From Salinibacterium xinjiangense (lineage in GTDB: Bacteria; Actinomycetota; Actinomycetes; Actinomycetales; Microbacteriaceae): a stretch of DNA of 64,000 bases. The stretch covers positions 62,001 through 126,000 of the forward strand of contig NZ_BMLC01000002.1 of the NCBI RefSeq assembly GCF_014645015.1, given 5' to 3'. The notes beneath the pieces were generated by a model. That model had not been told where the DNA came from. It saw nothing but the letters and a program-made list of their open reading frames with translations, and did no database searches. Within the stretch, counting starts at the first letter, position 1. Every line of letters starts with the position of its first letter. Made by a program: the position numbers and the translations under genes. This document shows positions 33,943 through 43,691 of the stretch, one piece after another.

Positions 33943-34779
33943 ATGAGATATCTAAAAGAGGTCTTCGCAGCTCGCGAACTGTTGGTGAACCTCACCATGC
34001 GAGAGGTGCGAGGCAAGTACAGCCGCACCCTGTTCGGTCAACTCTGGTCGCTGGCCAATCCGTTGGCCCTGATGGTCATCTACACCTTTGTCTTCGGGTT
34101 TATTTTCAAAACCGAGCCGGACGTCGGTGACCCCAGCGGCCTCGATGCGTTCGCGCTGTGGCTGTTGTGTGGGTTGCTGCCCTGGACCTTCTTTGCAACG
34201 GTCCTCAATGTCGGAATCGGTTCGCTCGTCGCCAATACCGGGCTAATCCAGAAGGTTTACTTCACGCGCATCGTGCTCCCTCTGTCGAATGTCGCATCGA
34301 GCGCATACAACTGGCTTTTTGAGATGGCAGTGCTGGTGATCGTGCTCTCGATTGCCGGCGCATTCGTGCTGCCATGGGTGCCGCTGATGATCCTGATCAT
34401 GCTGTTGCTCGCGATGTTCGCCGCGGGACTTGCTCTCATGCTGTCCATCGCCAACGTGTACTTCCGGGATACGCAGTACTTCCTGACGATCATCCTTCAA
34501 ATTTGGATGTATCTGTCGCCGATCATCTACCCGGTTTCGCTGGTCGAGCAGGCGTCAAAAGACGTCGGCGGCCTTCTGGGTACATCGGTCTCGCTCATTG
34601 ACATTTATCGACTCAACCCAATGGATCACTTCATCACGGTGTTTCGAAACCTCCTATACGACAACCGCTGGCCCGACCCGGTGGAGTGGCTGGTGTGCTT
34701 CGCGTGGGCCTCCATCACCCTGATCCTCGGCGTGCTGGTATTCCAACGCAATGACAAGAGACTGGCGGAAGCGCTGTGA
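33943..34779 (+). CDS. wzm: ABC-2 type polysaccharide exporter permease (Wzm/TagG family)
   Basis: 278 residues with six membrane helices. The N-terminus LLVNLTMREVRGKYSRTLFG is the typical cytoplasmic lead of polysaccharide ABC permeases, and a YxNPMD-like segment (YRLNPMDHFI) occurs before the last helix. Moves undecaprenyl-linked glycan to the outside. gaggttgc ribosome-binding site. The stop overlaps the ATPase gene (GTGA). Located just after rmlCA, so the exported polymer is likely to contain rhamnose. Confidence 0.9.
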   Translation: MRYLKEVFAARELLVNLTMREVRGKYSRTLFGQLWSLANPLALMVIYTFVFGFIFKTEPDVGDPSGLDAFALWLLCGLLPWTFFATVLNVGIGSLVANTGLIQKVYFTRIVLPLSNVASSAYNWLFEMAVLVIVLSIAGAFVLPWVPLMILIMLLLAMFAAGLALMLSIANVYFRDTQYFLTIILQIWMYLSPIIYPVSLVEQASKDVGGLLGTSVSLIDIYRLNPMDHFITVFRNLLYDNRWPDPVEWLVCFAWASITLILGVLVFQRNDKRLAEAL

Positions 34780-35516
34780 GCGACATCGCAGTTCGCGTGA
34801 ACAATGTGAGCAAGAAGTTCAGGATGTACCACGAGCGCAACCAGACGCTCAAGTCGACCATCATGCGCGGTCGGCGTTCAGTGCACGAAGACTTCTGGGC
34901 GCTCAAAGACGTCACATTCGACGTGCCGCAGGGGTCGACTTTCGGGCTGATCGGCAGCAACGGCTCGGGTAAGTCAACACTGTTGAAGTGTCTGGCGAGC
35001 ATCTACTTTCCGAATGAGGGAACCATCGCTCATAAGGGCAAACTGGCCGCGATGCTCGAGGTGGGCTCGGGATTCCACGCCGAGCTCTCCGGTCGAGACA
35101 ATATTTTCCTGAACGGCTCGATCCTGGGAATGTCAAAGAAGGACATCACGAGCAAATTCGACGAGATCGTGGATTTCTCGGGCGTCGAGCAATTCATCGA
35201 CCAGCCAGTGAAGAACTACTCGTCGGGAATGTTCGTGCGACTGGGCTTTGCGATTGCCATCAACGTCAATCCAGACATTCTCGTGGTTGACGAGGTGCTC
35301 GCCGTTGGCGACCAGGAGTTCCAGGACAAGTGCTACCAGAAATTCCAGGATCTACGCGAAGCCGGCCGCACCGTTATTCTCGTGAGCCACTCGATGGGCA
35401 CGGTGGAGAAGATGTGCGACAAAGCTGCGTGGATCAGCCACGGAACCCTCCGTGCTGTGGGCGATGCCGCGCCCACCATCCAGGCTTACAAGGATTCGCT
35501 ATCGAGCAATTCCTGA
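34776..35516 (+). CDS. wzt: ABC polysaccharide exporter ATPase (Wzt/TagH family)
   Basis: A 246-residue ATPase with Walker A GSNGSGKST, a Q-loop region followed by the typical MLEVGSGFHAELSGRDNI, signature YSSGMFVRLGFAIA and Walker B ILVVDEVLAVGD. The early region HERNQTLKSTI is characteristic of the family. It stops soon after the ATPase domain, so there is no C-terminal carbohydrate-binding domain of the kind that reads the O-antigen end cap in some Wzt proteins. Coupled to wzm by GTGA. Confidence 0.92.
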   Translation: MSDIAVRVNNVSKKFRMYHERNQTLKSTIMRGRRSVHEDFWALKDVTFDVPQGSTFGLIGSNGSGKSTLLKCLASIYFPNEGTIAHKGKLAAMLEVGSGFHAELSGRDNIFLNGSILGMSKKDITSKFDEIVDFSGVEQFIDQPVKNYSSGMFVRLGFAIAINVNPDILVVDEVLAVGDQEFQDKCYQKFQDLREAGRTVILVSHSMGTVEKMCDKAAWISHGTLRAVGDAAPTIQAYKDSLSSNS

Positions 35517-35558
35517 GCAGGTCAACGGCCTTCACCGCTGTCGTTTCGCTTGTGGCAG

Positions 35559-36899
35559 CTATCGAATGAGGCCCAGGAATGCAGCGCCGCTCAGCGCTAC
35601 TCCGTAGACGAGGATTATCCACACGGAAACGGAGTTTCGGACCACCGCTGCTACGGCGACGAGGAGCATTGGAGCAAGCACAAGCGCGTAACGTGGCGAA
35701 ATCGGCGCGATGGTGTGAAGGGCGAGCTGCATTCCCACCAGCATTAGAGGGGCGGCCACCACCGTGATGACCGCAGTCGCGATGCTCCACAAGCGAAAAA
35801 TACCTGAACCCCGTGCAGTCAGGAACCAGCCCAGGACACCGGTGATGACGAGTAGGTAGTACGGCGCGGTGACGATCTCCGCCATCGAACTCGTATTATT
35901 AATCCCGTCGCGCGCCACCAGAAACACGAATGCGGCACTGAGCACCCCGATGATGGACAGGGTAGATGCGAGTCCCTGGTCTGGGCTGGGGCCAACGCTA
36001 CTGATGCTGCGGAAAGTGAGCCAAATGAGCTCTGCGAGAGCCGAGCTCCCGAGCGCAACGAGCGGTATTGACATCAAAATGGCAGGGGACGGTGCGGGCC
36101 CACCCCGAAATGACGCGCCTGCTTTCAATTTGATGAGGGCATGCAACACCAGTGCTATCGCAACCAGCGCAACGATGAGCAGGAAAGCGACCTTGAGCAG
36201 CGTCACCATGACGGCCGTTGCAATGAGCCAGCCCCCGAATCGACCCGTTCGGGCAAATTTATAGCCCAGTACGGCTACAGCGGCTCCACTGGCCAGTGCT
36301 GGCGCGTCTGTGGTGATGTAGGTGAAAGCGTAGTGACTGGTCCCGAGGCCTATGGTCGCCAGCCCCAGCCCCAATTGCAACAGTGCTGGCACTTTGAATT
36401 CTCGAAAGAGCAATACCAACAGGATCAGCCCAGCGCCGAGCCAAAGAACTCCTGTGGCTCGCGCAGCATCCAGGAGGTTGAGTCCACTGAAGAGCATGAC
36501 AACCTGAGCTCCGGCCCAGGTGATGCCGAAATACAACGGAGAGTAGATATCTGCCGATGTCAGGCCCTGTTGCGGATACAGTTCCGGCTCATCGTAAATT
36601 CCGTCTTCGCCCGTGCACGGTTCTCCGCGAGGACCATACAGGTCTCCGGTGCAGGCCATCGCTTGAAGTGCCGGTTCCCCGATTTCCTCCCCTTGGTGCA
36701 CGAATCCCTGAGTCGGAAATTTCACTACATAATCGTAGTAAACCCACTCGTCGAATGCCGAGAAAACTTCGTCGTGCTGAGACAAATTGGAAATAGAAAC
36801 AGCAGCGCCGACGACCACAAGCACGATCGCGACGGCCCATTTCGAAATCCATTGGCGAGGGCCCGCTACCGCACGTCTTGTTGTGGGGATTTTGATCAT
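35559..36899 (-). CDS. Polytopic membrane protein, GT-C glycosyltransferase-like
   Basis: 446 residues with about ten membrane helices. The first external loop carries acidic residues soon after helix 1 (SAFDEWVYYDYVVKF), as in GT-C enzymes that use lipid-phosphate sugars, and has a Cys pair (ACTGDLYGPRGEPC). I do not recognise a specific family. aaaagg lies five bases before the ATG. By eye it uses more A/T than the neighbouring housekeeping genes. Convergent with wzt. Probably adds a sugar outside the membrane. Confidence 0.55.
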   Translation of the reverse strand: MIKIPTTRRAVAGPRQWISKWAVAIVLVVVGAAVSISNLSQHDEVFSAFDEWVYYDYVVKFPTQGFVHQGEEIGEPALQAMACTGDLYGPRGEPCTGEDGIYDEPELYPQQGLTSADIYSPLYFGITWAGAQVVMLFSGLNLLDAARATGVLWLGAGLILLVLLFREFKVPALLQLGLGLATIGLGTSHYAFTYITTDAPALASGAAVAVLGYKFARTGRFGGWLIATAVMVTLLKVAFLLIVALVAIALVLHALIKLKAGASFRGGPAPSPAILMSIPLVALGSSALAELIWLTFRSISSVGPSPDQGLASTLSIIGVLSAAFVFLVARDGINNTSSMAEIVTAPYYLLVITGVLGWFLTARGSGIFRLWSIATAVITVVAAPLMLVGMQLALHTIAPISPRYALVLAPMLLVAVAAVVRNSVSVWIILVYGVALSGAAFLGLIR

Positions 36900-37030
36900 T
36901 GCAACCTTTTACATCTCACTGTGGCTGCCGTGGAACCGCTTCGGACGATACCCGGCAAAATACTGGGTCCAGCTTAGGCGCAACCGCTCGCCAGCCCTGT
37001 TCCACCGCCTGCCTCCTGAATTGGCTCACC

Positions 37031-37036
37031 TATAGT
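37031..37036 (+). promoter_or_regulatory. -10 box TATAGT upstream of GT4 gene
   Basis: Located about 70 bases before the ATG at 37104; the leader would be about 60 bases and contains a small gctac/gtagc stem (37056-37069). No clear -35 box. Confidence 0.3.
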
Positions 37037-37103
37037 TGTGTTAAAGGCCGTGGTGCTACGCCGGTAGCGCTGGTTCGGTGACACCAAAGGACACGACATA
37101 CGT

Positions 37104-38474
37104 ATGACGCATGACCGCAACGTTCTCGTAGTCACCTCGGACTCCCTGTCGGAGAAGATGGCGGGGCCAGCCATCCGCGCGTTCGAGATAGCGAAGGCGG
37201 TCGCGTCAGTCGCCAACGTGAAGCTGGCCTCGACGGTGCACTCCACACTGTCCCATGATGGCCTTGAGATCGTGGACGTGTCCAAGGTCGGACTCGAAAG
37301 CCTGGTCGAATGGGCCGACGTCCTGGTTTTCCAGGGCCATCTCCTCAGCTCCCATCCGTGGATCAAGGCCACCGACAAGATCATCGTCGTCGACATCTAC
37401 GACCCGATGCACCTCGAAGTGCTCGAACAGTCGCGCGGGCGCTCGTTCGATGATCGGGTCTACATCAGCTCCGCCACGGTCGGCGTTCTCAACGATCAGA
37501 TTCTTCGCGCTGACTACATGGTGTGCGCGTCTGAAAAGCAGCGGGACTTCTGGCTGGGCCAGATGGCGGGCCTGGGGCGGATCAACCCGGCGACATACGA
37601 CGCTGACACGAGCCTGCGAGGGCTGATCGATGTCGTGCCGTTCGGTTTGCCTGACGCTGCTCCGGTTCAGAACAAGCACGCAATCAAGGGTGCTGTCGCG
37701 GGTATCGCCGCAACGGACAAGGTGATCCTGTGGGGCGGTGGGATCTATAACTGGTTCGACCCGATCACCCTGATCAAAGCTGTAGAGAAACTCGCCGAGC
37801 GCCGACCGGAAGTGCGTCTGTATTTTCTGGGCGTCAAGCACCCCAATCCGCACGTGCCGACCATGCAGATGGCGTTCGATGCAAAGAAGCTGGCGGAAGA
37901 GCGAGGGCTGCTCGACCGGATCGTCTTCTTCAACGAAGGATGGGTGCCGTACGACGAACGCGCGGACTACCTGCTGGATGCCGACGTCGGTGTCAGCACC
38001 CACCTGGATCACCTCGAGACTGCGTTCAGCTTTCGAACGCGAATCCTGGACTACCTCTGGACGTCACTGCCCGTCGTGTCTACCGATGGTGACACGTTTG
38101 CCGAGTTGATCCAGAAGAACTCCCTGGGCGCCGTGGTTCCTGCGGGTGATGTCGAGGCGCTCGAGGCTGCGCTGGAACTTACGCTGTTCGACGACGAAGA
38201 GCATGGGCGGATCACCGCGCGCGTGGCGGAGTTTGCTGAGCTGTACAAATGGGATCGTGTGTTGCAGCCGTTGCTCGACTTCTGCGCGAACGGGACTCGT
38301 GCCGCTGACCTCAATGCGAACGTGCAGATTGCCGCTGTTGCTGAGATCGCTAGCCTGAAAGCGAGGGTCGCCGACCTGGAGACGCAGACGGGTGGGCTGC
38401 ACGCCAGCGCCTCCTGGCGGATCACCGCGCCACTGAGGGCGGTCACGGGTGCTGCGAGGCGCATCCTGAAGTAG
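37104..38474 (+). CDS. GT4-like glycosyltransferase with SWRITAPLR tail
   Basis: 456 residues of GT-B type. Distinct blocks: KMAGPAIRAFEIAKAV near the N-terminus, DIYDPMHLEVLEQ, the ILWGGGIYNWFDP donor-domain start and DVGVSTHLDHLETAFSFRTR. It ends in a short coiled coil, SWRITAPLR and a basic tail. It is a clear paralogue of the C-terminal half of the next gene's product. Donor sugar unknown; rhamnose or mannose-derived sugars are available from nearby genes. Confidence 0.75.
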   Translation: MTHDRNVLVVTSDSLSEKMAGPAIRAFEIAKAVASVANVKLASTVHSTLSHDGLEIVDVSKVGLESLVEWADVLVFQGHLLSSHPWIKATDKIIVVDIYDPMHLEVLEQSRGRSFDDRVYISSATVGVLNDQILRADYMVCASEKQRDFWLGQMAGLGRINPATYDADTSLRGLIDVVPFGLPDAAPVQNKHAIKGAVAGIAATDKVILWGGGIYNWFDPITLIKAVEKLAERRPEVRLYFLGVKHPNPHVPTMQMAFDAKKLAEERGLLDRIVFFNEGWVPYDERADYLLDADVGVSTHLDHLETAFSFRTRILDYLWTSLPVVSTDGDTFAELIQKNSLGAVVPAGDVEALEAALELTLFDDEEHGRITARVAEFAELYKWDRVLQPLLDFCANGTRAADLNANVQIAAVAEIASLKARVADLETQTGGLHASASWRITAPLRAVTGAARRILK

Positions 38475-38541
38475 CGAGAACAGGGAAGTCCGGCGAATTG
38501 GTAGACTTCCCGCGCTCGACGTCAGACTCTGAGAGGTTCGA

Positions 38542-41016
38542 ATGCCCACGTTGAAATCCGGGGTCGTCTCCGTCGTGCTCGTCAATTTTCGCGGAACGGA
38601 CGACACCCTCGAAGCCATCCGGAACCTGCGCCTGCTTGAGTGGCCGGCCGAACTGCTCGAGATCGTGGTCGTCGAAAACGGATCCGGCGATGACAGCGCT
38701 GCGCGACTCCGGGTCGAGGCGCCAGGCATCACGCTCGTCGTATCTGCCACGAACGACGGCTTTGCCGGCGGGTGCAACAGGGGCGTCGCGGCATCCAGCG
38801 GAGAATTCATAGCCCTGCTCAACAACGATGCGAAACCCGATCCGGGGTGGGTGAAGGCCGCAGTATCGAAGTTCGGCGAATCACCTCGAATCGGCGCGGT
38901 GGCCAGCAGGGTGCTCGACTGGGATGGCAAACTCGTCGACTACATCGGCTCAGCCATGACCTGGTACGGCATGGGCTACAAGCCTTTTACTGCGGAAGCT
39001 GTGCCGCCGAAAGTCGACACTGCTCGAGACGTGCTGTTCGGTACCGGCTCGGCGATGTTCGTGCGTCGCACCGCTTACGACGAACTCGGTGGTTTCGACG
39101 AACGGTATTTCATGTTCTTCGAAGACGTGGATCTCGGCTGGCGACTCAACCTCGCGGGCTGGCGCTTCGTATACGAGCCTGCTTCTCTCGCATTCCACAA
39201 GCATCACGCTTCGATGAGCGCGTTCGGTCCCTACAAGGAGACCTACCTGCTCGAACGTAACGCGCTCTTCACCCTCTATAAGAACATCGGGGACGAAAGT
39301 GTCGGCTCCGCGCTGCCGGCGGCGATCGGGCTCTCCGTCCGTCGGGGCATCGCCCGTGGAAAACTCGATTCGACCTCATTCGACCTGCGCAAACCCGGGG
39401 GCGACGCTGAGCAGACGATGGAAGTGTCGAAGCAGACAATGGCCGCGACCTTCGCGATCGACCAGTTCGTCGAGGAGCTTCCGGGGCTCCGAGCAACTCG
39501 CGACAGGATTCAGGCGGGTCGCCAAATCTCTGATGAGCGAATCTGGAAGCTGTTCGGGCTGGCTGACGCTCCGGTGTTCCAGGAGGAGGGCTACCTCAGG
39601 GGATACGAAAACCTCGTAACGGCGTTCGATGTCACGGAACCGCCGTCGGCAACGAACGTGGTCGTCATTACCGGGGATCCGATCGGCGCGAAGATCGCCG
39701 GTCCGGCCATCCGTGCCTGGAACATGGCTGAGCTGCTGTCACGACACTGCACGGTGACCCTCGTCAGCCTTTCGAGGGTCGAAAAAGTAGATGCGCCCTT
39801 CGATCTCGTTCATGTGTCGATGGGCGACGACCGCTCGTTCTCCAAACTCGAAGCCGCGGCGGATGTGATCGTCTTCCAGGGCAACGCCATGTCGGTGTTC
39901 GACTCACTGCGAGATTCGAAGAAGATCCTGGTCGTTGACCTCTACGACCCGATGCATCTCGAGCAGCTCGAGCAGGGCCGGGAACTGCCGGCGGCACAGT
40001 GGGACAAGCAGGTGAGCGACGCCACGGACGTGCTGAACCAGCAGATGGAGCGTGGAGACTTCTTCCTCTGTGCATCCGATCGCCAGAGACTGTTCTGGCT
40101 CGGACAGTTGGCTTCTCTCGGGCGCATTAATCCGGATACCTATCGGGGTGACCCAGACCTTGACGGGCTTCTGAGCGTCGTGCCGTTCGGGCTGTCTTCC
40201 ACGCCACCCGAACACCGCAGGGACGTGCTCAAAGGTGTACTACCGGGAATCACCGAACACGACAAGGTGCTGCTCTGGAGCGGAGGGCTGTACAACTGGT
40301 TCGACCCGAAGACCCTGATCAGGGCGGTCGGTCGAGTCTCTGAGAAGCACGACAACGTGCGTTTGTTCTTCCAGGGCACCAAGCACCCGCACCCCGGCGT
40401 ACCCGAGATGGAGATCGTCGGCGAGTCGAGGGCGCTCGCACAGCAGCTGGGGCTGCTCGGCTCAACGGTGTTCTTCAATGACTCGTGGGTCGACTACAGC
40501 GATCGCGAAAACTACCTTCTCGAAGCAGATGTGGGAGTCAGCACTCACTTCTCCCACATCGAAACGACATTCTCTTTCCGAACCCGGATCCTGGACTACC
40601 TCTGGGCAGAGCTTCCGATGGTGGTCACGGCTGGTGACCACTTCGCCGAACTCATCGAAGCCGAGAACCTCGGGATCGTGGTTCCGGCCGAGGATGTGGA
40701 TGCGCTAGCCGCGGCCCTCGAACGCGCGATATTCGACACCGAGTTCATCGCAACGGTGCGCGCGAACATCCAGAATGTGCGCGAACGTTACTTCTGGGAG
40801 GTGGCTTTGGCGCCGCTCGTCGAGTTCGTGGCAGCGCCGCACCATGCAGGCGACATGCGGATCGCACAGGGTAGCCGCGCAACCGCCGCTCCGAACCGGC
40901 AGCGCAGGAGACGATCGGGGCTCCGCCACGATCTCGGGCTCGTGAAGCACTACCTGCAGAACGGTGGTCCGGTCGTCGTCTTCGACAAGGTGAGGCGTCG
41001 CCTCCGGCGCGGCTGA
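38542..41016 (+). CDS. Two-domain glycosyltransferase: GT2 fused to GT4-like
   Basis: 824 residues. Residues 1-about 300 are a GT2 domain of the WbbL-like rhamnosyltransferase type: VSVVLVNFRGTDDTLEAI, ENGSGDDSA, LLNNDAKPDPGW, GTGSAMFVRRTAYDELGGFD and MFFEDVDLGWR. Residues about 370-790 are a GT4-like domain that closely matches the previous gene's product (KIAGPAIRAWNMAELL, DLYDPMHLEQLEQ, LYNWFDPKTLIRAV, VGVSTHFSHIETTFSFRTR). The tail is basic. gagagg seven bases before the ATG; TAGACT about 40 bases upstream. Likely adds two successive sugars. Confidence 0.85.
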   Translation: MPTLKSGVVSVVLVNFRGTDDTLEAIRNLRLLEWPAELLEIVVVENGSGDDSAARLRVEAPGITLVVSATNDGFAGGCNRGVAASSGEFIALLNNDAKPDPGWVKAAVSKFGESPRIGAVASRVLDWDGKLVDYIGSAMTWYGMGYKPFTAEAVPPKVDTARDVLFGTGSAMFVRRTAYDELGGFDERYFMFFEDVDLGWRLNLAGWRFVYEPASLAFHKHHASMSAFGPYKETYLLERNALFTLYKNIGDESVGSALPAAIGLSVRRGIARGKLDSTSFDLRKPGGDAEQTMEVSKQTMAATFAIDQFVEELPGLRATRDRIQAGRQISDERIWKLFGLADAPVFQEEGYLRGYENLVTAFDVTEPPSATNVVVITGDPIGAKIAGPAIRAWNMAELLSRHCTVTLVSLSRVEKVDAPFDLVHVSMGDDRSFSKLEAAADVIVFQGNAMSVFDSLRDSKKILVVDLYDPMHLEQLEQGRELPAAQWDKQVSDATDVLNQQMERGDFFLCASDRQRLFWLGQLASLGRINPDTYRGDPDLDGLLSVVPFGLSSTPPEHRRDVLKGVLPGITEHDKVLLWSGGLYNWFDPKTLIRAVGRVSEKHDNVRLFFQGTKHPHPGVPEMEIVGESRALAQQLGLLGSTVFFNDSWVDYSDRENYLLEADVGVSTHFSHIETTFSFRTRILDYLWAELPMVVTAGDHFAELIEAENLGIVVPAEDVDALAAALERAIFDTEFIATVRANIQNVRERYFWEVALAPLVEFVAAPHHAGDMRIAQGSRATAAPNRQRRRRSGLRHDLGLVKHYLQNGGPVVVFDKVRRRLRRG

Positions 41017-41019
41017 TTC

Positions 41020-42024
41020 ATGCTGCGTATCTCTGTCGCGCTGTGCACCTACAACGGGGCCAATTTCATCGAGGAGCAGCTGCGCTCGATCCTCGAGCAG
41101 CGCATGATGCCCCAACAGCTGGTTATCTCTGACGACGGCTCTCGTGATGACACGCTGGACCGTATCGCAAGGGTGCTAGCGTCGCTGCCTCACCAACACC
41201 CTGGTCGGTCGGTATCGATCAATATCCTGAAGAACGCTATCCCGCTGGGCGTCGTCAAGAACTTCGAGCAGGCACTTCTCGCGTGCGACGGCGAGTTGGT
41301 TGCGCTTTGCGACCAGGATGACGTGTGGCATCCGGATCGAATCGAGGCAGCGGTCGCGCACTTCCGGAGAGATGACGAGGTCATGCTCGTTCACTCGGAC
41401 GCGCGGCTGGTCGACGAGTCGGGCAGCCCGATCGGGCATTCATTGTTCTACGCCTTGAGGATCACGGATGCCGAGCTGGCCGAGGTGAGACAGGGCGACG
41501 AGCTGGCGGTATTACTGAGGCGGAATCTGGTGACCGGGGCGACCGCGATGTTCCGCAGGGCTGTGGTGGCGCTCGCCGCGCCATTCCCGGAGCCGTGGGT
41601 TCACGACGAGTGGCTGGCCGTGATTGCAGCATCAATCGGCAGGGGAGAGATCGTCATGGACGAGCTGGTGGATTATCGCCAGCACTCTGCAAACCAGATC
41701 GGTGTCTCGAGACTCGGGCTGTTGGGCAGGGTCGGCAGAGTGCTCGAGCCCCGAAACGGTCGCAACCGCCATCTTGCCGAGAGGGCTCAGGTGCTGGTGT
41801 CCAGGCTCGACTCTCTCGGCGATGCTGTCAGGCCTGATGCTCGCGATCGCGCGCGGGAGAAGCTTGTTCACCTCCGCGTTCGTGCCCGCTTCTCCCGTGT
41901 GCAACTGCTGCGACTGCTGCCCGTGCTGAAAGAAGTCTCCACGGGGCGCTATGCGCGATACAGCAGGGGCGCTGGCGACATCCTGAGAGACCTGCTCCAA
42001 CCCGCGGGAAACGAACGGCGCTAG
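41020..42024 (+). CDS. GT2 glycosyltransferase, rhamnosyltransferase-like
   Basis: 334 residues with ALCTYNGANFIEEQLRSIL, SDDGSRDDT, metal motif LCDQDDVWHPDR and VDYRQHSANQIG, the same plan as the protein encoded at 28876. It follows the fused glycosyltransferase by three bases and is probably co-transcribed. Its last bases overlap the end of the convergent DUF2142 gene by four. Confidence 0.85.
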   Translation: MLRISVALCTYNGANFIEEQLRSILEQRMMPQQLVISDDGSRDDTLDRIARVLASLPHQHPGRSVSINILKNAIPLGVVKNFEQALLACDGELVALCDQDDVWHPDRIEAAVAHFRRDDEVMLVHSDARLVDESGSPIGHSLFYALRITDAELAEVRQGDELAVLLRRNLVTGATAMFRRAVVALAAPFPEPWVHDEWLAVIAASIGRGEIVMDELVDYRQHSANQIGVSRLGLLGRVGRVLEPRNGRNRHLAERAQVLVSRLDSLGDAVRPDARDRAREKLVHLRVRARFSRVQLLRLLPVLKEVSTGRYARYSRGAGDILRDLLQPAGNERR

Positions 42025-43583
42025 CTCCGCAGATCCGGCACGGGGCGTGTGAGGCGGTATCCCAGCACGCCGATCACGCCCACAACGACGGCGAACGCGA
42101 CAATGAGAGCCGCAGCGCTACCCGGCGGCGCCCAATCCGGCGCGACAACCATACGCAACCACGAGCCCTCACTGCCGGTGGCGTAGCGATTGATGGTCGA
42201 GACGAACGTGAGCAACTGGGTGAAGGCCCAGGCTGCGCACACAAAACCCGCGATGCGCGCCCGTGCGAACCCGGGCAGCTCCTCGAACGGCCGCGCCAGG
42301 AGCGATCCGGCAGCCATCAACACGAGAACGAGTAAGGGCAGCGCATACCGGCCCTGCCAAATCCACCCTCCGGTCATAATGAACGCAGCCTGCACCAGCG
42401 CGGGGAGAAGAATGAGCGCCGCCACCAGCACAGCCATCAGCGCCAGGCGCCGCCCGCGCAACAGCGCGAAGGAGCCGAGCAGCAGGCCGCCCATCAGCAG
42501 CGCCCACAAGGCGTAGGTCTGAATCGGTGCCTCGGTATCCAGCCAACCGAAGACACCGACCATCTCCTGCAGGTGGGGTACAAAGCGCACCATCATCTTC
42601 GCAAAACCCACGATCGGAGACGCGCCGATGTCGACCACGCCCGGCCGATCATCGGGAAGCTCGACCGCTGGGGCGAAATTATTCGAGGCGCGGAGCCAGA
42701 TCAGCGCGAAGCTGACGGCAGCCGCGATCGAGACGATCGCCACCCTGACGGCAGGAGTTCTCAGAAGCTCGCGCATATGCTCCCTCGACGCGAGCATGAA
42801 CGGCGCGAAAAGTGCCACTGCGAGCCACAGGGGAGAGAGGCCGCGCATATTGGCGGCGATAGCGGCAGAGACGATCAGGATGACTGCTCGCTGCGTGAGA
42901 AGGCTTCGGTCGGGATAGCGGACGATGCTGAGCATCGCCACGAAAGCCGCCAGGGTCGCCGTGACCTCGACTGAGTTCGGATTGACTGATCCGTTCAGGA
43001 ACAGAACCATCGGGGTGATGCAGGTAGCCAGTGCCACCATCGGGAGGCGCCTATTACGCCAGGCCGCGACCATCATCACGGCGATGGCGAGGAATGCGCT
43101 GGAGATTATTCCGCTGACGATCCGGATCGCGAACACGCCCGTCGAGTCCTGGAAGATGAGTGAGGGCCAGCCCACCATCAGGTAGTAAGCGGGATTGTAG
43201 AGTCCGGCGGTTGTGGCGGAGCCGACGATCTCAGCGGGATCTCCCGGCACCGGTGGGATGCAGTTCGCGGGCACCTCGTCGTTGTTTGCCGGGCATGTCT
43301 GGCCGTGGGTGAAGGCGATGTACTGCGGGACGGAGACCTTGCTCCCTTCCGGGCCCGGGTCGCCAACGAACTGTCCGCGCGCTACAGACGCGGCTTTGAT
43401 CGTGTGGGCGGGCTCGTCGGGCGCCGCGGCAAGGGGAGTCGCTATCGACCACAGGATTGAAAGAGAAGAGAGCAGAACCCAGCTGGCGAGGAACACGAGC
43501 CATGGCCTATGGCGGCGCAGCACTGCGGATCCTCGGCCTGCCATGCCGCTCGTTGAGGCTGGTTTGCGTGAGCTGCTGGGCAT
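42021..43583 (-). CDS. DUF2142 family membrane protein (GT-C-like)
   Basis: 520 residues with about eleven membrane helices. The first external loop has AAPDEPAHTIKAASVARGQ, the DEPAH segment that marks DUF2142 proteins, and several Cys. FLNGSVNPNSVE in the middle also fits. Members lie in surface polysaccharide clusters and are thought to be membrane glycosyltransferases. Start fixed by TAGTAT six bases upstream on the minus strand (43590-43595), so leaderless. Confidence 0.75.
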   Translation of the reverse strand: MPSSSRKPASTSGMAGRGSAVLRRHRPWLVFLASWVLLSSLSILWSIATPLAAAPDEPAHTIKAASVARGQFVGDPGPEGSKVSVPQYIAFTHGQTCPANNDEVPANCIPPVPGDPAEIVGSATTAGLYNPAYYLMVGWPSLIFQDSTGVFAIRIVSGIISSAFLAIAVMMVAAWRNRRLPMVALATCITPMVLFLNGSVNPNSVEVTATLAAFVAMLSIVRYPDRSLLTQRAVILIVSAAIAANMRGLSPLWLAVALFAPFMLASREHMRELLRTPAVRVAIVSIAAAVSFALIWLRASNNFAPAVELPDDRPGVVDIGASPIVGFAKMMVRFVPHLQEMVGVFGWLDTEAPIQTYALWALLMGGLLLGSFALLRGRRLALMAVLVAALILLPALVQAAFIMTGGWIWQGRYALPLLVLVLMAAGSLLARPFEELPGFARARIAGFVCAAWAFTQLLTFVSTINRYATGSEGSWLRMVVAPDWAPPGSAAALIVAFAVVVGVIGVLGYRLTRPVPDLRS

Positions 43584-43589
43584 GCCCCG

Positions 43590-43595
43590 ATACTA
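43590..43595 (-). promoter_or_regulatory. -10 box of DUF2142 gene, leaderless start
   Basis: Minus-strand TAGTAT, then cggggc, then the ATG at 43583. Confidence 0.55.
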
Positions 43596-43691
43596 GCCGC
43601 GCGTGCGCCGCGCACCCTGCCTGCCCGCCCCCAGTCACGCCCTGTGATAAATTGACGACCGAATCTTTTTGGCGACAGGGGCCGTTTCGCG

